From: Microvirga makkahensis | GTDB taxonomy: Bacteria; Pseudomonadota; Alphaproteobacteria; Rhizobiales; Beijerinckiaceae | Reading direction: 5' to 3' | NCBI RefSeq assembly: GCF_009830105.1 | Contig: NZ_WURB01000004.1 | Coordinates: forward strand, 248,001 to 312,000 | Length of the DNA stretch: 64,000 bases | Position numbers and translations under genes: made by a program | Notes under the pieces: generated by a model | What the model was told of the DNA's origin: nothing | Seen by the model: the letters and a program-made list of their open reading frames with translations, nothing else | Database searches by the model: none | Shown here: piece by piece, positions 43,584 to 51,983 of the stretch | Position numbering within the stretch: position 1 is the stretch's first letter | Layout of the letters: each line of letters opens with the position of its first letter

Positions 43584-44699
43584 ATGAAAACAGAACAGAT
43601 CGCCCTTTCGCCGCTCGCTCCCGGTGCCAGCCTGTCGCTCACCGTTCACCGCTTCGGCGAGGCTGGCGCGCGCCCCCGCGTCTATGTGCAGGCCTCGCTC
43701 CACGCGGACGAGATCCCCGGCATGATCGCCGCCCACCATCTGCGCGAACGCCTCGCGGCCCTTGAGGCGGAGGGCAGGATCAGGGGCGAGATCATCCTCG
43801 TGCCGAGCGCCAATCCCATCGGCCTCGCCCAGCGTGTCCTCGGCGACCATATCGGGCGCTTCAATCTCGCCGACGGCCTCAACTTCAACCGCGGCTATCC
43901 GTATCTCGTGCCCAAGGCGGCCGAGCGGATCGAGGGAAAGCTCTCCGCCGATCCGGAGGCGAATGTCCGGCTGATCCGTGAAGCCCTGCGCGCCGAACTC
44001 GACGCCTGGGGGACGAGCAACCCGGCCGAGGCGATGAAGAAGGCGCTGCTCACCCTCGCCATCGAGGCGGACATCGTCCTCGACCTGCATTGCGATGCCG
44101 AGGCGGTGGAGCATCTCTACACGCATACCCGTTCGGCGGACGAGTTCGCGCCACTCTCCGCGCTCATCCGGGCGCAGGCCTATCTCCTGGCGGACGAATC
44201 CGGCGACGATCCCTTCGACGAGGCCTGCAGCCGGCCCTGGGCCGAGCTCGCGGACCGTTTCAAGGATCATCCGATCCCCTTCGGCTGCCATTCCACGACC
44301 CTCGAGTTCCGCGGCGAACGGGACGTGAGCCATGAGCTCGCCCGGTGCGACGCGGCGGCGCTCGTCGCCTACATGACCCTGCGCGGCGCCATCGCGGGAG
44401 AGGCTCCTCAGGTTCCCGTCCCGCTCTGCCAGCCGACGCCGCTCGCGGCGTCCGAGCCGGTCCCGTCCCCGGCCACCGGCATCGTGGTGTTCCAGGCTCA
44501 GGTCGGCGACCGCGTGAAGGCGGGCGACGTGATCGCGGATATCGTGGACCCCCATGGCGGCACCGTAACCCAGGCGACATCCCCCTGCGACGGTTTGGTC
44601 TTCGCCCGGATCGCACAGCGTTTCGTTACGGAAGGAACGCGCCTCGCCAAGGTGGCCGGAACCACGGCCAAGCGCACGGGCAAGCTGCTCAGTGCGTGA
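43584..44699 (+). CDS. AspA/AstE-type zinc deacylase (succinylglutamate desuccinylase/aspartoacylase family)
   Basis: 371-aa zinc-dependent hydrolase removing an acyl group from an N-acyl amino acid or related compound. Zinc ligands are in QASLHADEIPG (H-x-x-E) and VLDLHCDAE; NFNRGYPY follows the N-rich LADGLNFN motif of the family. The C-terminal 90 residues form a lipoyl/barrel-sandwich-like domain (VVFQAQVGDRVKAGDVIADI) common in the DUF-annotated members. Start ATG at 43584. Monocistronic as far as can be seen; the true substrate is unknown. Confidence 0.85.
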   Translation: MKTEQIALSPLAPGASLSLTVHRFGEAGARPRVYVQASLHADEIPGMIAAHHLRERLAALEAEGRIRGEIILVPSANPIGLAQRVLGDHIGRFNLADGLNFNRGYPYLVPKAAERIEGKLSADPEANVRLIREALRAELDAWGTSNPAEAMKKALLTLAIEADIVLDLHCDAEAVEHLYTHTRSADEFAPLSALIRAQAYLLADESGDDPFDEACSRPWAELADRFKDHPIPFGCHSTTLEFRGERDVSHELARCDAAALVAYMTLRGAIAGEAPQVPVPLCQPTPLAASEPVPSPATGIVVFQAQVGDRVKAGDVIADIVDPHGGTVTQATSPCDGLVFARIAQRFVTEGTRLAKVAGTTAKRTGKLLSA

Positions 44700-44731
44700 T
44701 CCGGCGGGCGCCTCGCGTCATGTCCATGACA

Positions 44732-44800
44732 CGTCATGGCCCGGCTCGTCCCGGCCACCTCGACGAGGAGAGGCATCGGGATCACCGGCACAGGGCCGCT
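44732..44800. repeat. Dispersed composite palindromic repeat, copy 7 (inverted)
   Basis: Inverted copy: catggcccggctcgtcccggcca, short spacer cctcgacgaggagaggca, then gggatcaccggcacagggccg. First palindrome well kept, second decayed. Confidence 0.6.
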
Positions 44801-44844
44801 GCCGGCGGATCCGCCGGCTTTCCCCTTGGAGGCTTGTCAGAAAA

Positions 44845-44877
44845 GAAAGGCCGCCTCTAAGAGGCGGCCTTTCCATT
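44845..44877. terminator. Strong hairpin terminator, either direction
   Basis: Perfect 13-bp stem gaaaggccgcctc / gaggcggcctttc (44845-44857 with 44861-44873), 3-nt loop. On the minus strand it is followed by ttttctg, so it can end the small minus-strand transcript below; on the plus strand it follows the deacylase gene. Confidence 0.8.
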
Positions 44878-44921
44878 GTCGGTTCCACGGCCCGCTGAAA
44901 AAGCCGGCCTATTGATGTGCG

Positions 44922-44996
44922 TTACACACCGATCTCGGCAGAGGCCAAGATCCAGGTCACGGCAACCGGGGACCGTAGGGTATGACAATGAGACAC
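44922..44996 (-). CDS. Tiny reading frame (24 aa) with near-ideal SD; possible leader peptide or small protein
   Basis: On the minus strand a GTG at 44996 opens a 24-codon frame, MSHCHTLRSPVAVTWILASA then EIGV, ending in TAA at 44922. It is preceded 7 nt upstream by an exceptionally complete Shine-Dalgarno (AAAGGAGGTGATCC), complementary to almost the whole 3' tail of 16S rRNA, and followed about 50 bases later by a strong terminator. That is the layout of a self-contained small gene. I know of no family; it could also be an SD-decoy RNA. Divergent from prfC. Confidence 0.45.
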   Translation of the reverse strand: MSHCHTLRSPVAVTWILASAEIGV

Positions 44997-44997
44997 T

Positions 44998-45011
44998 GGA
45001 TCACCTCCTTT
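44998..45011 (-). promoter_or_regulatory. Extended Shine-Dalgarno (anti-anti-SD) sequence
   Basis: Minus strand AAAGGAGGTGATCC, complementary to the 16S 3' end over about 14 bases, much longer than the 4-6 base SDs of other genes here. Read on the plus strand it equals the last bases of 16S rRNA. Confidence 0.7.
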
Positions 45012-45115
45012 CGTTGTTGACGGGAAACCCCCATATGGGGTGAGAAGACAGACACGAAAGGGCGGGGCGCTGCGGCGTTCTGACCCCCCACCGTTTCCTG
45101 AAGTACTTGAGAGCC

Positions 45116-46699
45116 ATGACCGACCTTCCGGCCCCTGTGGGCCGCCGCCGAACCTTTGCCATCATCTCCCACCCCGACGCGGGTAAGACCACGCTGACCG
45201 AGAAGCTCCTGCTCTTCGGAGGCGCGATCCAGCTCGCGGGCGAGGTGAAAGCCAAGAAGAACCGCGTCTCGACCCGCTCCGACTGGATGGGGATCGAAAA
45301 GGAGCGCGGCATCTCGGTCGTGACCTCGGTCATGACCTTCGAGTATGGCGGTTGCGTCTTCAACCTCCTCGACACGCCGGGCCACGAGGACTTCTCGGAG
45401 GACACCTACCGCACGCTCACGGCGGTGGATTCGGCCATCATGGTGATCGACGCGGCGAAGGGCATCGAGGCGCGCACGCGCAAGCTCTTCGAGGTGTGCC
45501 GCATGCGCGACATCCCCATCGTGACCTTCATCAACAAGATGGACCGCGAGGCGCGCAGCCCCTTCGACCTGCTCGACGAGATCGAGAAGACGCTGGCCCT
45601 CGACACGGCGCCCATGACCTGGCCCATCAGCCAGGGCAGGAGCTTTGCGGGCACCTTCGATCTGCGCCGCAACGTGGTGCGTCGCATCGACACGGACGAC
45701 GAGCCGACGCCGATCTCCGGCCCCGACGATCCGAAGGTCCTGAACCTGTTGCCCCCGGAAGAGGCGGAGGCATGGCAGGAGGAGGTGATGCTGGCGCAGG
45801 AGGCCTGTAGGCCGTTCGACCTCGAAGCCTTCCGCGAGGGTCATCTCACGCCGGTCTTCTTCGGCTCCGCCTTGCGCAATTTCGGCGTGCGCGACCTCAT
45901 CGACGCCCTCGCCGAATACGCCCCCCCGCCACGCGGCCAGGAGGCTGACAAGCGCCTCGTGAAAGCCGGCGAGAGCCGCATGACCGGCTTCGTTTTCAAG
46001 ATCCAGGCGAACATGGATCCGAACCATCGCGACCGAATCGCCTTCATGCGAATCTGCTCAGGCAGGCTCCAGCGCGGCATGAAGGCGAAGCTCGTGCGCA
46101 CGGGCAAGCCCATGAGCCTCAACACGCCGCAATTCTTCTTCGCGCAGGACCGCGCCATCGCCGACGAGGCCTGGGCGGGCGACGTGGTGGGCATTCCCAA
46201 TCACGGCACGCTGCGCATCGGCGATACGCTCACCGAGGGCGAGGACATCGTGTTCCGCGGCGTGCCGAGCTTCGCCCCGGAGATCCTGCGCCGCATCAAG
46301 CTGCAGGACGCGATGAAGGCGAAGAAGCTGCGCGAGGCGCTGCAGCAGATGGCGGAGGAGGGGGTCGTCCAGCTCTTCGTTCCGCAGGACGGTTCCGGCG
46401 CCATCGTGGGCGTCGTCGGCGCGCTGCAGCTCGATGTACTGAAAGAGCGTCTCGGCGCCGAATACGGCCTGCCCATCGATTACGAGCCGACGCGCTTTTC
46501 GATCTGCCGCTGGATCACGGCGGACGATCCCAGGGAGCTCGACAAGTTCATCGAGAGCCACCTGTCATCAATGGCGCGCGACCTCGACGAGGCGCCGGTG
46601 TTCATGGCGGCGAATGCCTTCAACCTGCAATACGAGATGGATCGCTATAAATCGATCCGGTTCTCGGATGTAAAGGATTACCAGAAGAAGGCGGCTTAA
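45116..46699 (+). CDS. prfC: Peptide chain release factor 3 (RF3)
   Basis: Translational GTPase that removes RF1/RF2 from the ribosome after termination. 527 aa, close to E. coli RF3 (529). G1 SHPDAGKTTLTEKLL, G2 region RGISVVTSVMTFEY, G3 DTPGHEDF, G4 FINKMDRE, then domain II and a C-terminal GVVGALQLDVLKERL block distinguishing RF3 from EF-G. Start ATG at 45116 (MTDLPAPVGRRRTFAI); a TTG at 45107 is less likely. The gene ends inside its own terminator hairpin. Confidence 0.96.
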   Translation: MTDLPAPVGRRRTFAIISHPDAGKTTLTEKLLLFGGAIQLAGEVKAKKNRVSTRSDWMGIEKERGISVVTSVMTFEYGGCVFNLLDTPGHEDFSEDTYRTLTAVDSAIMVIDAAKGIEARTRKLFEVCRMRDIPIVTFINKMDREARSPFDLLDEIEKTLALDTAPMTWPISQGRSFAGTFDLRRNVVRRIDTDDEPTPISGPDDPKVLNLLPPEEAEAWQEEVMLAQEACRPFDLEAFREGHLTPVFFGSALRNFGVRDLIDALAEYAPPPRGQEADKRLVKAGESRMTGFVFKIQANMDPNHRDRIAFMRICSGRLQRGMKAKLVRTGKPMSLNTPQFFFAQDRAIADEAWAGDVVGIPNHGTLRIGDTLTEGEDIVFRGVPSFAPEILRRIKLQDAMKAKKLREALQQMAEEGVVQLFVPQDGSGAIVGVVGALQLDVLKERLGAEYGLPIDYEPTRFSICRWITADDPRELDKFIESHLSSMARDLDEAPVFMAANAFNLQYEMDRYKSIRFSDVKDYQKKAA

Positions 46700-46717
46700 A
46701 AAGCCGCCTTTTCTTTT
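46688..46717 (+). terminator. Rho-independent terminator overlapping the prfC stop codon
   Basis: Stem aaggcggctt / aagccgcctt (46688-46697 with 46701-46710), loop aaa, then ttctttt. The stop codon TAA lies in stem and loop. Confidence 0.85.
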
Positions 46718-46750
46718 GACGCTTTGATGTTCTCGTCCCAAGGGCTCCCT

Positions 46751-46857
46751 TCGTCATCCCTTCCGCGGGATCACCGGCCTTGTGCCGGTGATCCCGATCC
46801 TTGGAAGCGGGTGCGCTCTTCGCATTGGGATGGCCGCGACAAGCCCCGTGATGACGA
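46751..46857. repeat. Dispersed composite palindromic repeat, copy 8
   Basis: cgtcatccc, then gggatcaccggccttgtgccggtgatccc-type perfect palindrome split here as gatcaccggccttgtgccgg and tgatc, spacer with gtgcgctcttcgcattggg, then atggccgcgacaagccccgtgatgacg. Between convergent prfC and the PfkB kinase. Confidence 0.75.
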
Positions 46858-46879
46858 ACGAAGTGCGATGGTGTCGCTC

Positions 46880-47782
46880 TCAGGCCGCGAGCTTGCGCTC
46901 GGAAAAGCGCGCCTGAGTGTGTGCGATGTCGCTGAGACTCGGCAGACTCGCTTCGTTGCCGAGATGCTGAATAGCATGGGCGGAGGCCGCGCGGGCGAGG
47001 ATGAAATGCTCGCGCCAGGGAAGCTCGGGGCGCGCCATGGCGGAATAGACGTAGGCCCCGTGGAAGATGTCACCCGCCCCGTTGGTGTCCACCACCAGCG
47101 AGCTTGGAACGTCGAGCGCCGGAAGGACGCTTTCCGTGCCGCTCTCGTCGTACCAGAGCATGCCGCGCTCGCCCATGGTCACGCCGCCGATCCTGCAGCC
47201 GCGCCCCTTCAGGTAGGCCAGCATCGCACTTGGACTGAGATCCATCTGCTCGCACAGGCGCTCGGCGACGATGGCCACATCGATGAATTCGAGAAGCTCA
47301 TGGGTGTTGGAGCGCAGGCCGCCGCCGTCGAGGGAGGTGAGAATGCCGGCCTCGCGGCAGGCCTTGGCGTAGTGCATCGCCGCATCGGCCTGATGGCCGT
47401 CGAGATGGAGCGCGCGGCAGTTCTGCAGGTTCAGCGGCGGCACGGGATGGAGGTAGTGATCGTCGCGGCAGCGCACGATGGCGCGCTTGCCGCCGCGCGG
47501 CATGATGAAGGAGAGCGATGATTCCTTCACCTTCCGGTGGTGGACCGAAATGCCGTATTTCGCGGCCATGTCGATGAACATGCGGCCCAGCCAATCGTCG
47601 GCGATCGAGGTGAGGAGGTCCGGGGCGATGCCGAGCTTCGCGCAGGCGAAAGCGGCCGTCACGGCGTTGCCGCCGAAGGAGATGGCGTAGTCCCGGGCGA
47701 CAGTCTTGTCGTCTCCGGTCGGGAGTTCGTCCGCCAGGAAGGTCACGTCGATATAGGTCTGGCCTACGAAGAGAGCTTGCAT
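46880..47782 (-). CDS. PfkB-family carbohydrate kinase
   Basis: 300-aa ribokinase-like sugar kinase. N-terminal GGN motif (ISFGGNAVTAAFACAKLG) and the C-terminal anion-hole/catalytic motif VVDTNGAGDIFHGAYVY with base Asp are present; KVKESSLSFIMP and DGHQADAAMHYAKACREAG lie between. Start ATG at 47782 (MQALFVGQTYIDV) preferred over 47839. Substrate unknown; it is last in a row murQ, BadF kinase, PfkB with gaps of 44 and 79 bases, so a sugar or sugar acid from cell-wall turnover is plausible but unproven. Confidence 0.85.
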   Translation of the reverse strand: MQALFVGQTYIDVTFLADELPTGDDKTVARDYAISFGGNAVTAAFACAKLGIAPDLLTSIADDWLGRMFIDMAAKYGISVHHRKVKESSLSFIMPRGGKRAIVRCRDDHYLHPVPPLNLQNCRALHLDGHQADAAMHYAKACREAGILTSLDGGGLRSNTHELLEFIDVAIVAERLCEQMDLSPSAMLAYLKGRGCRIGGVTMGERGMLWYDESGTESVLPALDVPSSLVVDTNGAGDIFHGAYVYSAMARPELPWREHFILARAASAHAIQHLGNEASLPSLSDIAHTQARFSERKLAA

Positions 47783-47861
47783 CGTCAACAATGGTCCCGG
47801 TCCGAATGGAGTTTGGAGTCTTGAACGAGGAGAGGGCAATAGGCAAGCCTTGCCGGCACGG

Positions 47862-48770
47862 TCATGCCTTGTTCAAGGTGGCGGCGAGCCTCGCGGCGGT
47901 CAGGCCGGCATCCAGGTCGGTGCTGATGAATTCGACCGGCACGACGAGGTTGTTCCGGAAGGATTCCGCAACGATGGGATGGAGGCGCGAGCTGCCTCCC
48001 GCGAGCGCCACGGGCCGGGGACCGATGCGCTTGGTCAGGCTGTTGGCGAGGCGGGCCAGCTCCTCGCCGGCCTCCCGCAGGATGCGCAGAGCCGTGCCGT
48101 CGTCCGCCCTTGCGGCCTCCCCGACGACCTTGGCGAGAAAGCCGATTTTGCCTCTGTCGCCGCCATAGACATAGGAGCGCACGATGTCCCAGTCCGTGCC
48201 GCCGAGCGCCCTTTCGAGGCATCGGCCGAGGGGCGTGGCCCAACCCTGGCCCGGGCTCTCCTCCTCCTTGCGCAGAATGGTCTTGAGGGCCTCCCGGGCA
48301 ATCCAGAAGCCGGAGCCGCCGTCGTCGATCAGGTTGCCGCGGCCGCCGATCCGGATCACCTCCTTGGTCTCGGACAGATAATAGCCGATGGAACCCGTGC
48401 CGCTGTAGACGAGGATCCCCTCTCCCAGCGCAAAATAGGACAGGTACGCGATCCACATGTCCTCGGCGACGAAGACCTTGTCCGGTTGCAGCGCGAAGAT
48501 TTCCGCGAAGAGGACGCGCATTTTCGCCTCGGACGGCGTGTCGCGGGTGAGCCCCGTGACTCCGGCGATGATGCCGAGCGGCTTGCCGTGACGCACGATC
48601 GCCTGGGCCATGTCGAGGATGATCTGGCGGGCTCTCTCCTCCGCGGCGGCGGAGAACAGGTGGCCGGTGAGCGGATCGGCATGCCCCTGCGCGACGCATT
48701 GCCCCTGTTCGTCCGCCAGACGCCAGCGCGTCGCGGTTCCGCCCGCGTCGATGCCAAGCCCCAATGCCAT
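47862..48770 (-). CDS. BadF/BadG/BcrA/BcrD-type kinase next to murQ (GlcNAc/MurNAc kinase-like)
   Basis: 302-aa ASKHA-fold sugar kinase. Phosphate 1 loop LGIDAGGTATRWRLAD, phosphate 2 YSGTGSIGYYLS, GGRGNLIDDGGSGFWIAREAL and the adenosine motif PVALAGGSSRLHPIV. This family includes N-acetylglucosamine kinases and MurK of Clostridium acetobutylicum, which phosphorylates both MurNAc and GlcNAc and sits near murQ. The same context here suggests a MurK-like role; this is inference. Starts 44 bases after murQ, same strand. Confidence 0.85.
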   Translation of the reverse strand: MALGLGIDAGGTATRWRLADEQGQCVAQGHADPLTGHLFSAAAEERARQIILDMAQAIVRHGKPLGIIAGVTGLTRDTPSEAKMRVLFAEIFALQPDKVFVAEDMWIAYLSYFALGEGILVYSGTGSIGYYLSETKEVIRIGGRGNLIDDGGSGFWIAREALKTILRKEEESPGQGWATPLGRCLERALGGTDWDIVRSYVYGGDRGKIGFLAKVVGEAARADDGTALRILREAGEELARLANSLTKRIGPRPVALAGGSSRLHPIVAESFRNNLVVPVEFISTDLDAGLTAARLAATLNKA

Positions 48771-48814
48771 GACGCTTCTTCAAGCCCTTCCCGCCGTCAG
48801 CCCTTCGCGGCGTC

Positions 48815-49705
48815 TTATGTCTTCTTCGAGAAGTCTGCCAGGGCTTTGCGCAAATTGCCACCGCTGCGCGCAAGCGCCTCTTGAGCCTCCTGCGCCTCGG
48901 CGCCCATGGCGATGAGAACGGCCGTCTTCAGGTCGCCGCCGGCCTGAAGAATGGCATCGGCGGCGGTGGCTTCGTCGCAATCGGTGATCTGGCGCACCAT
49001 GATCTCGCTGCGGCGGCGCAGTTTCGCGTTCGTCGCGCGCATGTTCACCATGAGCCCGCGATAAACGCGGCCCATGCGCACCATGATGAGGGAGGAGAGC
49101 AGGTTCAGGATGACCTTCTGCGCCGTGCCCGCCTTCATGCGGGTCGAGCCTGCGATCACCTCCTCGCCCGTGTCGGCGAGGATCGGATGGGAGCAGACAT
49201 CGAGGAGGGGCGCGTCCGCATTGTTGGAAATGCCGATGGTCTGCGCGCCGCGCGAGGCCGCCTCCTTCAGGGCCGCAATGGTGAACGGAGTCTGGCCGCT
49301 CGCCGCTACGCCGATCACCACATCGTCCGGCCCGACATCGTTGCCGCGGATGCCGGCGATGCCGTCCTCCACCGAATCCTCCGCATTCTCCACCGCCCTC
49401 ATGATCGCGCGATCGCCCCCGGCGATCAGATAGACGAGCTTGTCGTCGGGCCAGTTGAAGGTGGGCGGCAGTTCGGTCCCGTCCTGCACCCCGATGCGGC
49501 CGGAGGTGCCCGCGCCCACATAGACCAGACGCCCGCCCCGGCGCAGGCGAATCGTTGCTTCTTCGGCGGCAGCGGCGATGGCCGGGAGCGACGACCTTAC
49601 GGCGGCGACCGCCGAGAGCTGCCCCTCGTAGAAGGCCGAGAGGACATCGAGGCTGGTCCAGGTGTCGAGATCCAGGAAGCGGGTGCTGAAATGTTCTGTC
49701 GCCAT
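48815..49705 (-). CDS. murQ: MurQ, N-acetylmuramic acid 6-phosphate etherase
   Basis: SIS-domain lyase that cleaves the D-lactyl ether of MurNAc-6-P giving GlcNAc-6-P and lactate, in peptidoglycan recycling. 296 aa, family length. Signature: VYVGAGTSGRIGVQDGTELP, the catalytic Glu region AVENAEDSVEDG, VIGVAASGQTPFTIAAL and STRMKAGTAQKVILNLLSS. Start ATG at 49705 (MATEHFSTRFLDL), preferred over 49756. First gene of murQ-BadF-PfkB with a candidate GntR operator 18-36 bases upstream. Confidence 0.96.
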   Translation of the reverse strand: MATEHFSTRFLDLDTWTSLDVLSAFYEGQLSAVAAVRSSLPAIAAAAEEATIRLRRGGRLVYVGAGTSGRIGVQDGTELPPTFNWPDDKLVYLIAGGDRAIMRAVENAEDSVEDGIAGIRGNDVGPDDVVIGVAASGQTPFTIAALKEAASRGAQTIGISNNADAPLLDVCSHPILADTGEEVIAGSTRMKAGTAQKVILNLLSSLIMVRMGRVYRGLMVNMRATNAKLRRRSEIMVRQITDCDEATAADAILQAGGDLKTAVLIAMGAEAQEAQEALARSGGNLRKALADFSKKT

Positions 49706-49722
49706 TCTGCCAACTTTCTTCC

Positions 49723-49741
49723 AGACCAATATAGGACCAGT
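49723..49741 (-). promoter_or_regulatory. Candidate NagR/DasR-type operator upstream of murQ
   Basis: Minus strand actggtcctatattggtct: contains actggtc (first half of the DasR/NagR consensus actggtctagaccact) and a second tggtct. Only half-sites match well, so it is a candidate. Confidence 0.35.
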
Positions 49742-49807
49742 TGGCGGCTCCAGCAATCGAAGGTGGGAGCTCCAAAGGCCCGCGTCACCACCTTTTTGCA
49801 GGCATCC

Positions 49808-50833
49808 TTAAGGCCGGGTCCGGCCGTCGAACAACGCGATGACCCGCTCGCCCGTTGCACGTCGCAGGTCGACGATTCCACTGTCCCTGTGGCGGGATGG
49901 ATGAACCCTGTTGGTCAGGAGCGACCAGGCGAGCCCCCGCTCGAAATCAATCCAGAGGCCCGTGCCCGTAAAGCCCGTATGGCCGATGGTCGTGGGGGAG
50001 CACACATCGCCCCCGTGCCAGCCGGGGTAAGAACCTTCCCAGCCGACGGTCCGCGTCTCCGATTCGCGCGTCCTGACAACCTCGAGCGAAGGAGCGGAGA
50101 GGGCCGAGCCATCGAGAAGTCCCTGGGCGAAATCCAGTACGCCGTCGATGGTGCCGAACAGGCCCGCGTGGCCGGAAGCGCCGCCGAGCGCGAAGGCGTT
50201 CTCGTCATGCACTTCGCCACGGATCACGCGTTCCCGCCACGTGCAGTGCTCCGTCGCCGCGCATAGGCGCGGGACGGGCCGGAAGGAAAGACTCTCCGGT
50301 AGCGGCTGATCGATCAGCGCCTGTCCCGTGATGCGCTCGATGGCGATGCCGAGCAGCATGAAGTTGATATCGGAATAGACCGGCGGGCCGCTCCGCCAGA
50401 CGCGCTGGAGGATGAAGGCGCGCAGCGTGCTCGGATCCTGCCCATAAGTGTAGAGCGGCTCGACGGCGGGCAGATGCGTCTGATGCGCGAGGCATTGCCG
50501 GAAGGTGAGCCGCCGCTCGGCGGCGCTCATGTCGTACTGGCGCAGATCCGGAATCGCAGTGATCAACGGATCGTCCAATGCGATGCGGCCTTCCTCGACC
50601 AGGTGCAGAATCCTTGTGGTTGTGAAGATCACTTTCGTGAGCGAGGCGAGGTCAAACCATGTCCCGCGGGAGAGGCTCTCCTCATGGGGCTCGATCTGCG
50701 CGTGGCCTTTCCAGCGGACGTCGCGCTGCCCGTCCGCTGTGACGATCCCGAGCATGGCGCCGGGAATGTCGCGACGCTCCACAGCGGCGAAGGCAGGCGC
50801 GAAGGCTCGATCGATGATCTTGTCGAGAGACAT
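49808..50833 (-). CDS. Serine hydrolase, class C beta-lactamase family
   Basis: 341-aa penicillin-binding-protein-fold hydrolase (beta-lactamase/esterase family). Nucleophile Ser64 and base Lys67 in FDLASLTKV (S-x-x-K), the tyrosine motif in VYSDINFMLLG (Y-S-D rather than Y-x-N) and the third motif in IGHTGFTGTG (H-T-G). No signal peptide, so it is probably cytoplasmic and acts on imported muropeptides or anhydromuramyl peptides. Similar beta-lactamase-like proteins occur in the murQ/nagZ clusters of other bacteria. Its start lies three bases after the anmK stop. Confidence 0.85.
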   Translation of the reverse strand: MSLDKIIDRAFAPAFAAVERRDIPGAMLGIVTADGQRDVRWKGHAQIEPHEESLSRGTWFDLASLTKVIFTTTRILHLVEEGRIALDDPLITAIPDLRQYDMSAAERRLTFRQCLAHQTHLPAVEPLYTYGQDPSTLRAFILQRVWRSGPPVYSDINFMLLGIAIERITGQALIDQPLPESLSFRPVPRLCAATEHCTWRERVIRGEVHDENAFALGGASGHAGLFGTIDGVLDFAQGLLDGSALSAPSLEVVRTRESETRTVGWEGSYPGWHGGDVCSPTTIGHTGFTGTGLWIDFERGLAWSLLTNRVHPSRHRDSGIVDLRRATGERVIALFDGRTRP

Positions 50834-50836
50834 GAC

Positions 50837-51934
50837 TTAGACGGCGCGATGGAGTTCGCCGCCGGGCATGGGATGCGGCACGCCCGTCGTCGTGGGAAGG
50901 CTGAGAGGCAGGCCGAGCGTCGATCTGACGGCGAGATAGCCGAAGGCCTGGGCTTCGAGGAAGTCACCGTTCCATCCCACGGCCTCCACGGGATCGACAG
51001 GAACCCCGAGGCGCTCGTGCAGCCGGCGCATGAAATGCGCGTTGAGACGTCCACCGCCGGTGACGAGCCAGCGCTGCGGCGCGCGCGGGACATGGCGAAG
51101 CGCGGCGATTGTGGATTCGACGGTGAAGGCCGCGAGCGTCGCCGCGCCGTCCTCGTCCGAGAGAGCCTCGACACCTTCGGCCCGGGCGTGGAAATCCTGC
51201 CGGTCGAGGGCCTTGGGCGCTGGACGCGCGAAGAAGGGATTGCTCATGAAGGCGGCGACGAGTGGCTCGTTCACCGTACCGGATGCGGCGAGCCTGCCGT
51301 TCTCGTCGAAACTCAGACCCCTGCGGCGCAAAACGAAATCGTCGAGCAGGGCACTGGCCGGTCCGGTGTCGAAGGCGATTACCGTCTCGCCGTCGATATA
51401 GGTGACATTCCCGACACCGCCGAGATTGAGGATCATGATCGGCTGCGGCAGGCTGCTTGCGAGCGCGCGGTGATAGAGCGGAACGAAGGGCGCGCCCTCG
51501 CCGCCCGAGGCGACATCCGCATGACGGAAGCGGGACACCGTGTCGATTCCGAGCTCCTTCGCGACCATGGCGCCGATGCCGAGCTGGCGCGTGAAGCGTA
51601 TCTCCGGCCGGTGATAAACCGTCTGGCCGTGAAAGCCGACGAGGCTCACCTCCTCGGAAGAGATGCCGTTCTCTTCCATGAAGTGGCGGATGGCGTCGAT
51701 ATGCGCTCGCGTGACCGCCCGCTCGAGCTCATCGAGCGGTTCGCTTTGCGCGCGCTCCGGCTGTGCGATCAGATCCTGCAGGGATCGTCTCAGCCCGGCG
51801 GGGTAGGAGAATGTGCGCCCAGATCCAGGCTTCACGAGAGCCTCGCCATCCGTCTCGACGATGGAGACGTCGATCCCGTCCATGGACGTTCCGCTGATCA
51901 CGCCGATAGCTTTGACGGGCGGGCGTTGCGACAT
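50837..51934 (-). CDS. anmK: AnmK, anhydro-N-acetylmuramic acid kinase
   Basis: Opens the 1,6-anhydro ring of anhMurNAc and phosphorylates it to MurNAc-6-P, the MurQ substrate. 365 aa (E. coli 369). ATP loop IGVISGTSMDGIDVSIVE, FHGQTVYHRP, LNLGGVGNVTYI, FDTGPASALLDDF, the catalytic Asp region and TGGGRLNAHFMRRL, GWNGDFLEAQAFGYLA. Start ATG at 51934 (MSQRPPVKAIG), because upstream in-frame sequence to 52240 crosses the divergent promoter region. First gene of a minus-strand row and divergent from the binding-protein gene. Confidence 0.96.
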   Translation of the reverse strand: MSQRPPVKAIGVISGTSMDGIDVSIVETDGEALVKPGSGRTFSYPAGLRRSLQDLIAQPERAQSEPLDELERAVTRAHIDAIRHFMEENGISSEEVSLVGFHGQTVYHRPEIRFTRQLGIGAMVAKELGIDTVSRFRHADVASGGEGAPFVPLYHRALASSLPQPIMILNLGGVGNVTYIDGETVIAFDTGPASALLDDFVLRRRGLSFDENGRLAASGTVNEPLVAAFMSNPFFARPAPKALDRQDFHARAEGVEALSDEDGAATLAAFTVESTIAALRHVPRAPQRWLVTGGGRLNAHFMRRLHERLGVPVDPVEAVGWNGDFLEAQAFGYLAVRSTLGLPLSLPTTTGVPHPMPGGELHRAV

Positions 51935-51983
51935 CGGTTCCTCCAGGAATCGGGCTGTTTCGCGGACCATAGCACAGGACCCC

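Noticed and set aside
44936..45016. Possible fragment of a 16S rRNA gene (plus strand ctggatcacctcctttc)
   Set aside because: Only about 17 bases match the 16S end and upstream similarity is not colinear. The same bases read on the minus strand form an SD in front of a short frame, which explains them better.
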